A DNA stretch of 36,475 bases from an uncultured Bacilli bacterium (GTDB lineage Bacteria; Bacillota_I; Bacilli_A; RF39; UBA660). Both the position numbers and the translations under genes were made by a program. Below are positions 1 to 7,471 of the stretch, piece by piece (the stretch's first letter is position 1; each line of letters opens with the position of its first letter). The stretch is taken from contig CALVJP010000063.1 of assembly GCA_944332215.1 (NCBI GenBank), positions 1-36,475 on the forward strand. The letters are read 5' to 3'. The notes under the pieces were generated by a model. That model had not been told where the DNA came from and searched no databases. It worked only from the letters and a program-made list of their open reading frames with translations.

Positions 1-403
1 TTATTAGCTTTAATTCTTCAATATCATCAACAGATATTATTACATTATTCTTAATTGAGTTGTTTAAATAATCCTTATCTTTTGCTGGACCAGAAGCAAT
101 TATTTTTTTTGTATATTTTAATGCATCTTTTAATTCATAATTACTCGACACTTCAATACCACAATTTTGTTCAGAAGCATATTTCAGTAAGGCATAGCTT
201 TTATTACATTTACATGAAAAAAAGATATTTTCATGCGAGAAATATTGCGTAAAAATACCTTTAAATTTGTTAATATTACTAATAAATTGGTCAGCAAAAA
301 TAACATTGGCTGGAAAGTCAAAAAGAGCAAACAAATTATACACATCAGCTAAACACTCTAAATGTTCACAGTTTTCAGCTTCAACTTTAGAATAATTAAC
401 CAT
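1..403 (-). CDS. LysA-like type III PLP-dependent decarboxylase, N-terminal part (runs off window)
   Basis: This open frame of 134 codons runs off the window start. After about 55 residues it contains FFSCKCNKS followed by a segment ending GIEVSSNYEL, then IIASGPAKD and VIISVDDIEEL. This is the order seen in the PLP-barrel domain of diaminopimelate/ornithine-type (fold III) decarboxylases: YAVKAN lysine, ASxGEL, then the GPxK loop. The lysine in SCKCN would form the PLP Schiff base. The motif departs from canonical LysA, so an amino-acid decarboxylase of a biosynthetic cluster is as likely as lysine biosynthesis. The ATG has an AAAGGAG site 5-prime of it. A possible promoter (TTGACT, 18 bp, TAAAAT) lies between it and the short ORF at 472-522. 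It sits in the AT-rich region that interrupts the SpoVD-type gene. The family call is fairly safe; the substrate is unknown. Confidence 0.7.
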   Translation of the reverse strand, partial: MVNYSKVEAENCEHLECLADVYNLFALFDFPANVIFADQFISNINKFKGIFTQYFSHENIFFSCKCNKSYALLKYASEQNCGIEVSSNYELKDALKYTKKIIASGPAKDKDYLNNSIKNNVIISVDDIEELKLI

Positions 404-471
404 ATACCCTAGCTCTCCTTTCAACATTTGCTATGTATTTTACCAAATTTTGTATAAATTAGTCAACTGTT

Positions 472-522
472 TTACGGTAATACACTTAAAACTAAATTTA
501 AAATTTTATTTTCATATTCCAT
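472..522 (-). CDS. possible 16-residue leader peptide or remnant ORF
   Basis: A tiny frame, MEYENKILNLVLSVLP then TAA, begins 8 nt after an AAAGGA site and directly follows the promoter/palindrome at 537-566. It carries a further copy of the TACACTTAAA half-site (481-490) inside it. It may be a translated leader, a signal-type micro-peptide, or the stump of a deleted regulator. No similarity can be claimed. Support is only the ribosome binding site and the position. Confidence 0.3.
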   Translation of the reverse strand: MEYENKILNLVLSVLP

Positions 523-536
523 GATTGCTTTCCTTT

Positions 537-566
537 TACACTTAAATTATATCATATTTAAGTGTA
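537..566 (-). promoter_or_regulatory. promoter embedded in a perfect inverted repeat
   Basis: TACACTTAAAT (537-547) and ATTTAAGTGTA (556-566) form a perfect 11-bp inverted repeat around an 8-bp spacer. Read on the minus strand, the spacer and right arm hold TGATATAAT, an extended -10. A repressor bound here would cover the -10 element of the promoter driving the short ORF and the decarboxylase. A third half-site lies at 481-490. Confidence 0.6.
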
Positions 567-581
567 TTCGAAAAACTTTTT

Positions 582-3149
582 TTAAATCTTATTAATAAAT
601 TTTGGCTCTGTTGTATAGATTGTATCGTTAAAATCATCTTTTTCAGATTTATAGTGTTCATAAATTTCTTTTATAAATTTCTCGTCTGTTGACAATTCTG
701 TTCCATGTTTTTTTATAAGTTCATCTATATCAATATTAGGTGCTAATGCTTCTATATTTTCTTTTCTAATTGAATATCCATATCCGTTAGTACCTATTGA
801 TCTTGATACTATATCATTTAATAATCTAAAAACATACTTGTCACAAATAATATTTTCTATATAGCATACTGTTTTATCTTTATCGTGATAATATAATCCC
901 CAAATATTTCTATAAGAATAGTTATCATCTGAATACAGATTAATATTATTATTTATAATATTTTGACAACAGTATTTATATGTTTCTTCCAACTTATTAA
1001 TATTTTTGTCATTGCTATTTTGGTCATGTTGCATCCAATATAATATTTGATGCATCTCATTAATCTTATTACCATTTGCAAACATATTACAAAATATAAT
1101 CATATCATCAGATGAAACTTTATTTAATAGATTTGCAATTATAATTATCGTTCTCTGTCTAGCATCTATTTCAAATAAATAAGGTATTGAAGGTAAATTA
1201 TCAAGAAGTTTATAAAGCGAATTTATAACAAAAGAGTACTTGTTTTTTTCTATTTTTTCAACATTCATTTCTAAAACTTCCATAAATACCTTGAGTTCAT
1301 CAGGAGTGTATTTTAATCTAAGCATTTCTAGTTCTTTAAAAATTTTACTTTCGTTTTTGCTATTTCCAATTACTTTGATTAATGATGCAACATCTGTATT
1401 AATTCTAATAAAATCATTACTATTCTTGGTAAAATATAAATCAAAATATCGTATATTATATATTTTGTTTTCTATAACTCCCTTTTTATATTGTTCTTTA
1501 TCGTTGTAATGACTGTTAAATATATCTTGTCCTTCTCTATATTTTTTTACATTGGGAAACAATAACGTTAGAATATTCAAAAATCTTTTATTTTTATCTG
1601 AAGAGAATAATTGTTCAAAATGCTCTTTAGCTGATTTATTTAACCTGTTGTAATCAAGTGTAAATAAATCTGTATCGTATTTTCTATCATCTGAAATATA
1701 AAAGTTTTTATTTTCCCATATATCATAATATAAATTGGGATTTTTACTTTTAATGAATTCTAAATTAATTAAGTCATTTTCATTTAAAAAATCAAGGACA
1801 TTGGAATTGTCTACATGATTATATGTTAATAAAAAATAATTACCAGTTAAAGAGGATAAAATATTGTTTATAAATCTTTTTAACTCTCTAATATCATTAA
1901 ACGTAATGTTACTTAATGAATCTTTTGGCATAATTGGTTCGTTATCATACATTAAATGATTAGATATTGTATTTTTTAAATCTTCTATTTTATTGCTATC
2001 TATTTCAGGAACATCTATTTTTAATTGAACAATCTTATCCATATACTTAACATTTAAACCTTCCGTACCAAAACATTTATCTAATTCTTTTTGGATGATT
2101 GAATCATCATATAATAAAAGATTTATTGTATTTTTTAAGTTTAAAGTAGTTGAAATTATTTTTAGCATAAATTTTATTTTATCAGAATCAATTCTATCTA
2201 AATTATCTATTATTAAAATCATTCTTTTACCGTGTTTAAGTAAATAATTGTTAATAATATTTTCAACTTTAATTTTACTTTGTATATTCTTAATACCTGA
2301 ATTTAAAATTGATTTAAAGGAATTTTTAGAATCAGAAAATACAACATCAATAATTGAATTAACTAATTGGTCTAAATCTTCAATTTCTGGATTTAAATCA
2401 ATATTTATCATAATCTGTTCTACCATTCCTTTTAACATAGCCCTTTCATCATTATATTTCCATGGATCAAATCTAACAATTACAAATAAATCTTCAATAT
2501 TATTGTCTTTTATTAATTTTAAAGCATTATTAATAATTGTTGTTTTTCCACTTCCCCATAGACCATTAAGTCCAATAGTAAACGATCTCGATGGATAACA
2601 ATTTATTATAGTGTTATATAATTGATTTATTACACTTTGTCTATCAAGTAAATCATAACTAACTTCGGCTTCTTCTAGTAATACAATGTTATTTTTTTTA
2701 ATATTAATTTTATTTAAATATATTTCTTGCAAATCAATAACGGTAGGCTTATTTGTTTGAAATTTATTATTAGTTATAAACATTCTCATAATAATAAAAA
2801 ATATAGTTAAAATCATTAATACATATACAAATGTAAATTTATAATTATTTTCAAATGTAGTAAATAAATATAACAATAGCACTCCTTCTGAAATAAACAT
2901 ACTAACTAAAATGACATCTAAAATACTTGTGCTTTTTAATGTTAACATTTTTAATGTTTTTTTATTTAATGGTTCAATCAAAAAAAATATTACTCCTAAA
3001 ACTAAAAGCCACAAATAATTGAGTTCCATTAATTTAGTAAATAAATTGATTTTATCCAAAAAAATAACAATAAAAGCTAACAATATTGATAATTTAATAA
3101 TCAACTTGTATCCATAAACTTTTTTGATTTCTTTGAAATAGCTAATCAT
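582..3149 (-). CDS. KAP-family P-loop NTPase with four N-terminal membrane segments
   Basis: The 855-residue protein has hydrophobic segments at about 17-32, 45-60, 80-97 and 106-124. They are followed by a Walker A GLWGSGKTT (196-204), the KAP-typical FDPWKY (228-233) and a Walker B MILIIDNLDRID (310-321). This is the KAP NTPase architecture (Kidins220/ARMS and PifA family), in which a cytoplasmic ATPase is tethered to the membrane. The remaining 500 or so residues are not assignable; they are Asn/Lys/Ile-rich and resemble C-terminal sensor regions of other KAP proteins. Bacterial KAP proteins such as PifA cause phage exclusion, so a defence role is likely but inferred. The start has AAGGAAGTGG four bases upstream and an extended -10 (TGGTATAAT). 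It lies in the element that interrupts the SpoVD-type gene, and its base composition is more AT-rich than the neighbouring core genes. Confidence 0.85.
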   Translation of the reverse strand: MISYFKEIKKVYGYKLIIKLSILLAFIVIFLDKINLFTKLMELNYLWLLVLGVIFFLIEPLNKKTLKMLTLKSTSILDVILVSMFISEGVLLLYLFTTFENNYKFTFVYVLMILTIFFIIMRMFITNNKFQTNKPTVIDLQEIYLNKINIKKNNIVLLEEAEVSYDLLDRQSVINQLYNTIINCYPSRSFTIGLNGLWGSGKTTIINNALKLIKDNNIEDLFVIVRFDPWKYNDERAMLKGMVEQIMINIDLNPEIEDLDQLVNSIIDVVFSDSKNSFKSILNSGIKNIQSKIKVENIINNYLLKHGKRMILIIDNLDRIDSDKIKFMLKIISTTLNLKNTINLLLYDDSIIQKELDKCFGTEGLNVKYMDKIVQLKIDVPEIDSNKIEDLKNTISNHLMYDNEPIMPKDSLSNITFNDIRELKRFINNILSSLTGNYFLLTYNHVDNSNVLDFLNENDLINLEFIKSKNPNLYYDIWENKNFYISDDRKYDTDLFTLDYNRLNKSAKEHFEQLFSSDKNKRFLNILTLLFPNVKKYREGQDIFNSHYNDKEQYKKGVIENKIYNIRYFDLYFTKNSNDFIRINTDVASLIKVIGNSKNESKIFKELEMLRLKYTPDELKVFMEVLEMNVEKIEKNKYSFVINSLYKLLDNLPSIPYLFEIDARQRTIIIIANLLNKVSSDDMIIFCNMFANGNKINEMHQILYWMQHDQNSNDKNINKLEETYKYCCQNIINNNINLYSDDNYSYRNIWGLYYHDKDKTVCYIENIICDKYVFRLLNDIVSRSIGTNGYGYSIRKENIEALAPNIDIDELIKKHGTELSTDEKFIKEIYEHYKSEKDDFNDTIYTTEPKFINKI

Positions 3150-3182
3150 ACTACCACTTCCTTAATTAGTTATTATACCATG

Positions 3183-3208
3183 AAAAAAGCACATTTCTGT
3201 GCATTTTT
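3183..3208 (-). terminator. intrinsic terminator after the orphan tail frame
   Basis: On the minus strand GCACA-GAAA-TGTGC is followed by six T. It lies just after the stop of the orphan frame at 3210-3304, so that frame once ended a transcribed gene. Confidence 0.6.
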
Positions 3209-3209
3209 C

Positions 3210-3304
3210 TTATATTTCTATAAAACATCTATACTCATACTCAACATCATATTTTTTAGTGTATTTACTATTTATTCCTCTAGTAATAGTAAGGGTATCA
3301 TTTA
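3210..3304 (-). pseudogene. orphan C-terminal coding remnant at the element boundary
   Basis: Directly beyond the truncated PBP, in a different frame, an open stretch begins near SLINDTLTITRG, ends YEYRCFIEI and stops at TAA (3210-3212). A rho-independent terminator follows. There is no start codon or ribosome site of its own. The charged beta-strand pattern is reminiscent of the tail of a large serine recombinase, but about 30 residues are too few to identify. It is most simply read as the 3' end of a gene brought in by, or deleted from, the inserted element. Confidence 0.4.
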
Positions 3305-4561
3305 TTAGACTACAAGGTGAATGGGTGTAACCGAAACGCCCTGTCCAAAAGCGGTTGTCGCCAGTTCTACGGGACCGACTTTATCAATATTAAATAAAAT
3401 TCCCGAGCTTTCACCGTTTAAGTCAATTCCGGTTTTACTGCCAAAACCAAAACGTTTTATATAATCAAATAGCTTCACTTTGCCTAGCTTTTGCCCTAAA
3501 ACTACAAAGCCCGGGTTACAAGAATTTTCCACGACTTCTAAAAATGTTTCATGACCATGGCCACCATGTTTCCAACAATGTAAAGTGGCATTTTCTACTT
3601 TAATACTCCCCGAATCATTATAAGTATCTTTTTCTAAGTCAACTTTGCCTTCTTCTAAGGCAGCCGCTAAAGTAATAATTTTAAAAGTACTTCCAGGCTC
3701 ATAAGTAGCCCAGATCGGTAAATTTCGATTTATCTCTTCCGTAGTATAATCTTGATAATGACTTGGTGAAAAATTAGGACGAGCTGACATTCCTAATATT
3801 TCCCCGCTATTGGGATCCATGGCTAAAGCAATTACCCTGTCGGGGTTATATTTGGTCACAGCGTTGTCCAATTCTCTTTCAATTGAATCTTGAATATCTT
3901 TATTAATGGTCAAAGTCAAATTCATGCCATTTTGAGGTTTTTCATAAACTTCCGATAATTGTAATTTATTACCTTTGGCATCACTAAAATATTTAATTGC
4001 TCCATCCTTTCCTGTTAAATATTTATCATACATGAGTTCAAGTCCACTTAATCCTTGATTATCAATTCCCACATAACCTAAAGTATGAGACATAAAAGTA
4101 TCAAAGGGATAATACCTTTGTGATTCTTTAACTAAATAAACTCCATCAAATTTTAAATTGCGAATTTTATCAGCAACTTCATAAGATAATCTTCGGCCTT
4201 CGGGATGCACTCTTTCAATTGATGTTTTTTTATTAATATGTTTATACATTTCTTCGTAAGTAACCCCTAGAATTTCGGCTAATTTCGTTGCGACTGTTTT
4301 TTTATCTTTTATTTGATTGGGAATAACAACTAACGAAGTCGTAGTAATATTATCGGCCAATATATTGCCACTACGGTCATATATTAAGCCGCGGTCAGCC
4401 TTAACTGGTAAATTGCGGCCCCATAAATTTTCAGCATAATCATTTAATTTACTATAATCTATCACTTGAATATAAAAAACTTTACCGATAATTACCACAA
4501 ACAAAATTATTATAATTACTAAAACGATTTTTATTCGCTTATGAATATTTTTAAAAAACAC
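3305..4561 (-). pseudogene. spoVD: SpoVD-type penicillin-binding protein, truncated before the KTG motif
   Basis: Class B PBP with an N-terminal membrane anchor (10-30), the dimerisation segment with RGLIYDRSGNILA (57-69), active-site STFK (291-294) and SCN (347-349). The stretch from the HCW/GGHG motif (328-336) through FLEVVENSCNPGF to FGQGVSVTPI closely follows SpoVD, the sporulation transpeptidase for spore-cortex peptidoglycan, rather than FtsI. The frame ends three codons after TPIH at TAA. About 150-200 residues of the transpeptidase domain, including the KTG(T) motif, are missing, so it cannot be a working transpeptidase as it stands. The break coincides with the start of accessory DNA. 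Start is GTG with only a weak GGTGATG site. It is either a pseudogene or a gene split by an element whose other end lies outside the window. Confidence 0.8.
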
Positions 4562-4684
4562 GAGTTCATCACCAATTAATTATATGTCCGAGCTTTTATA
4601 AACTTGACAAAAGATAATCACAAGAAATTTTTCAAAAACCTTTACCACGGAAAATAAAAACAAATTATTACTAACCAAAGCGTT

Positions 4685-4705
4685 AAAAAAGGACCTTAAT
4701 GGTCC
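4685..4705 (-). terminator. terminator of the LDH-family gene
   Basis: GGACC-ATTAA-GGTCC followed by six T on the minus strand, three bases after the TAG stop of the dehydrogenase. Confidence 0.8.
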
Positions 4706-4707
4706 GC

Positions 4708-5610
4708 CTATAATATCTTAGTAATAGCTTCTTTAATAATTCTAATCGAATTTTCCATTTTGACTGTTTCCTCAGCATTAAGATCTAAATAAATTCTTTC
4801 CTTAATGCCCTCTTTACCTAAGACACAAGGTGTACTGATATAAACATCATTGTTTTTATCATAATTAGATACGGGCATAATAAACTCTTCATCACTTAAG
4901 ATCGCTTCGGTAATACGAGCTAAACAAATGGCTATGCCATAATAAGTGGAGCCTTTGCGTTCCATAATTTCATAAGCAGCTGTTCGCACTTCCTCTTCCA
5001 TTCTATCCATTTCTTCCAAACTTAAAAACTTAGTAATTTCCTGCATGGCAATATTAGCCTTACTCCAAAAAGCAAACTGTGAATTACCGTGTTCCCCAAT
5101 CACATAAGCATGAACACTTTTTGGACTAATGTCTAATTTTTCGGAAATCAAATAACTTAATCTTGATGAATCTAAACTAGTCCCACTACCAATAACTCTA
5201 TTATATGGTAAGCCAGAATAGTATTGAGTCAAATATGTCATCACATCTAAAGGATTACTAGCTACTAAAAATATCCCATCAAATCCACTATCCATAACTT
5301 TAGCCACAATTTCTTTAAATAAAATATTATTTTTCTCTAAATCCTTTAACCGGTCATTCATCGTTTGAGGAATCCCCGCCGTGATACAAACAATATCAGC
5401 ATCATGACAATCACTATAATCGCCAACTTTAAGTTTAAGATTATTAGGGGCATAATTTAAAGTATGACATAAATCCATTAATTCCCCTTCTATTCTTTCC
5501 TCATTTACATCAATCATTACGATTTCATCAACATGAGTGTTTTGGTTCATTAAAGCAAATATATAGGCCATTCCCACATTACCACAACCAACTACGACTA
5601 TTTTTTCCAA
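4708..5610 (-). CDS. L-lactate dehydrogenase-family (L-2-hydroxyacid) dehydrogenase
   Basis: NAD-dependent LDH/MDH-family enzyme of 300 residues that would reduce pyruvate or a related 2-oxoacid to the L-hydroxyacid and regenerate NAD+ in fermentation. Visible are the Rossmann loop VVGCGNVG (6-13), Asp34 for NAD, a substrate loop AGIPQTMNDRL with Gln82 and Arg87, N119 in ASNP, D147 and R150 in LDSSR, and catalytic H174 in GEHGNS. Gln rather than Arg in the loop favours lactate-type over malate-type specificity. The loop between Gln82 and Arg87 is one residue shorter than in Bacillus LDH, so an L-2-hydroxyisocaproate-type substrate range is possible. Starts at TTG with GGGAGTGAGG upstream. It is monocistronic, with its own terminator. 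Confidence 0.85.
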   Translation of the reverse strand: MEKIVVVGCGNVGMAYIFALMNQNTHVDEIVMIDVNEERIEGELMDLCHTLNYAPNNLKLKVGDYSDCHDADIVCITAGIPQTMNDRLKDLEKNNILFKEIVAKVMDSGFDGIFLVASNPLDVMTYLTQYYSGLPYNRVIGSGTSLDSSRLSYLISEKLDISPKSVHAYVIGEHGNSQFAFWSKANIAMQEITKFLSLEEMDRMEEEVRTAAYEIMERKGSTYYGIAICLARITEAILSDEEFIMPVSNYDKNNDVYISTPCVLGKEGIKERIYLDLNAEETVKMENSIRIIKEAITKIL

Positions 5611-5675
5611 AAAACCTCACTCCCATCTTTATATTTTTTATTATACCATGATTTAGACTGCTTAAACTGAAAAAG

Positions 5676-5699
5676 GCAAAAAAAAGGACTCACGTCCTT
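5676..5699 (-). terminator. terminator of the surface-protein gene
   Basis: AAGGAC-GTGA-GTCCTT followed by eight T on the minus strand; the first stem bases include the TAA stop. Confidence 0.8.
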
Positions 5700-6630
5700 A
5701 ATTTTGTTTTACTAATTTTCTGGTGCCATAAGCCATAGCGCCAATACCAGCAATTGCCATAACGATATATAATGCTATACCATCAGCAGTTTCTGGATTT
5801 TTGATTTCTTCTTTTTTGTCAGTGTTAGGTTGATCATTATCAGTTGATTCCTCAACTTTTGGAGCTGAAGTAAATTCATTTCCATCAATTTCGACTATTG
5901 AACCTTCAGCAATGGTGTTTGATTTAGCAACAACAGTGCCATCAGCATTATTAATAGTTACAACATCACCATCTAAAGCAACTTTATTAGCTGAAGTTTC
6001 TGTATTTTCCACTACAAATTTAGTAACTTGGGCATTGTCGATATACACAGCATCTACTTGAGCAGTTGTATCGATAGTACCATCCATTATTAAAGCGGGT
6101 TCACCAGTAACATTTTCTCCGACTCCAAACTCAATTCCAGCTTTATTATCTACCATGGTTAAATCTTTAATTGTCAAAGTACCACCATTAATTAAAGCAG
6201 CTCCATAGGCACAATTTTGAATTGTAACTTTATCTAATATAACTTTACCACCATTATATGCCTGAACACCATATTTGGGTGAATTTTCCAAAGTAATGTT
6301 TTCTAAAGTAAGGGTAGCATTTGCTAAAGCTGTAATAATTGATCTATTGCCAGATCCTGCTTCAATAGTACTTGTAAGCGAATGCCCATTTCCTTTAATT
6401 GTTGTTTCTTTATCCGTGCTAAGTGGAGAGGTTACGGTAATCGAATCGGTTAATTCAATTTCCCCACCATTAGCTAAAGCAGCTACAAGTTCAGCTTCAT
6501 TAGCCACTTGCACTCCAGCGGCATCTGCATTGGCAAATGGAATACACATAGCACAGAATAGTAAAACACCTAACACACCTTTTAGCTTTCTTGACATTTT
6601 CCTATCAATCCTTTCTATAAACTTACCCAT
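5698..6630 (-). CDS. sortase-anchored surface protein with beta-helix-like repeats
   Basis: The 310-residue product has a signal peptide (about 12-38, cleavage near FANADAAG). A region at about 55-250 of regular Ile/Leu/Val-Thr/Asn strands with inter-strand Asn/Gly turns is typical of pectin-lyase-like right-handed beta-helices. A Glu/Lys/Asp linker follows, then the C-terminal sorting signal NPETAD (278-283), a membrane segment (284-302) and a basic tail RKLVKQ. NPxTx is the motif type read by class B sortases, and a class B-like sortase lies 2 kb away (8662-9513). An in-frame ATG at 6597, preceded by GAAAGGA and AGG, gives a more usual signal peptide and may be the true start. Upstream is an extended -10 (TGATATAAT, 6651-6659). 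No enzymatic residues are recognised; adhesion or wall binding is a guess. Confidence 0.8.
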   Translation of the reverse strand: MGKFIERIDRKMSRKLKGVLGVLLFCAMCIPFANADAAGVQVANEAELVAALANGGEIELTDSITVTSPLSTDKETTIKGNGHSLTSTIEAGSGNRSIITALANATLTLENITLENSPKYGVQAYNGGKVILDKVTIQNCAYGAALINGGTLTIKDLTMVDNKAGIEFGVGENVTGEPALIMDGTIDTTAQVDAVYIDNAQVTKFVVENTETSANKVALDGDVVTINNADGTVVAKSNTIAEGSIVEIDGNEFTSAPKVEESTDNDQPNTDKKEEIKNPETADGIALYIVMAIAGIGAMAYGTRKLVKQN

Positions 6631-6753
6631 AAGAAACCTTATGTAATATAATTATATCATATTTTTTAGCAAATCGTCTATGCATTCCATAAAATAGCTA
6701 CATATTACAGTACCTTGACAATTTTAAAATATCAACATTTTATTTTAGCCAAG

Positions 6754-7335
6754 TTATTTCAATTCTTTTTTATCATTTAAAACCGTCATAACCCCTTTCG
6801 TAGAAACTCTAAAAATAATATTTAATAATTGCTCAATCAAAATTTTACTTCGATTAATCGACCATAAATTGATCATGCCAACTATGGCCGACAAATGATA
6901 CTCTACTAAAAAATCAACTTCCAATTTATCCTGCTCAGAAATAATATTAAACCATTTATATATCACTGGCTTAATATTACTTTTTATCGCATTTACAAAT
7001 GATATATCTTGACGAATTAGGGGCACCACATATTTTTCATTTTCATTATAAAAATTGAATACTATTCTAAAAAATTGATCAAATTGTATTTCATTGTTTT
7101 CGGCTAAAAATTGATTGATTTTAAACTTCATTTTCTCGATTAAATCTTTTTTAATCCCCTCATATATATCATATACATCATAATAATGTAAATAAAAAGT
7201 CCCCCGGTTATAGCCAGCCTTATCCGTGATAGCCTTGACGGTAATATGTTCGATACTAGTTTCACTATATAATTCAATAAATGCTTCTGTCAATTTTTTC
7301 TTAGTTGCTTGGTTTTTTATTTCATGTTTATTCAT
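6754..7335 (-). CDS. TetR/AcrR-family transcriptional repressor
   Basis: After an N-terminal Lys-rich segment the helix-turn-helix reads HITVKAITDKAGYNRGTFYL, the TetR DNA-binding signature. The C-terminal half (about 80-190) is an all-helical ligand/dimerisation domain. The start is placed at the ATG with GGAGGAATATA upstream, which removes 17 residues of the longer frame. It is divergent from the YhgE-like membrane protein at 7472. The promoter (TTGACT at 7397-7402, 17 bp, TATTAT at 7374-7379) ends against a near-perfect 13+13-bp palindrome (7347-7375), so autorepression and control of the neighbour are likely. The inducing ligand is unknown. Confidence 0.9.
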   Translation of the reverse strand: MNKHEIKNQATKKKLTEAFIELYSETSIEHITVKAITDKAGYNRGTFYLHYYDVYDIYEGIKKDLIEKMKFKINQFLAENNEIQFDQFFRIVFNFYNENEKYVVPLIRQDISFVNAIKSNIKPVIYKWFNIISEQDKLEVDFLVEYHLSAIVGMINLWSINRSKILIEQLLNIIFRVSTKGVMTVLNDKKELK

Positions 7336-7346
7336 TATATTCCTCC

Positions 7347-7375
7347 ATTTTATCCAACACTCTGTTGGGTAAAAT
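7347..7375. promoter_or_regulatory. TetR-type operator
   Basis: ATTTTATCCAACA and TGTTGGGTAAAAT, separated by CTC, match at 12 of 13 positions as inverted arms. The site touches the -10 of the tetR promoter and covers the transcription start and leader up to the ribosome site. It is therefore well placed for autorepression. Confidence 0.8.
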
Positions 7376-7424
7376 AATAACATCATTTCTAAAAACAGTC
7401 AACAAATAACCCCCAAATTGTTTA

Positions 7425-7453
7425 TTGAATTTCCCCGTTTTATCACATATAAT
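7425..7453 (+). promoter_or_regulatory. promoter of the YhgE-like gene
   Basis: TTGAAT (7425-7430), a 17-bp spacer and TATAAT (7448-7453), 19 bases before the ATG at 7472. Confidence 0.75.
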
Positions 7454-7471
7454 TTATACAAGGAGGTAAAA

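Noticed and set aside
1240-2598. Plus-strand frames opposite the KAP NTPase gene
   Set aside because: They lack ribosome sites, are low-complexity Ile/Ser/Phe-rich and mirror the Asn/Lys-rich coding strand.
6275-6646. 123-codon plus-strand frame opposite the surface protein
   Set aside because: Antisense shadow of a repetitive beta-helix gene; no ribosome site and no protein-like pattern.
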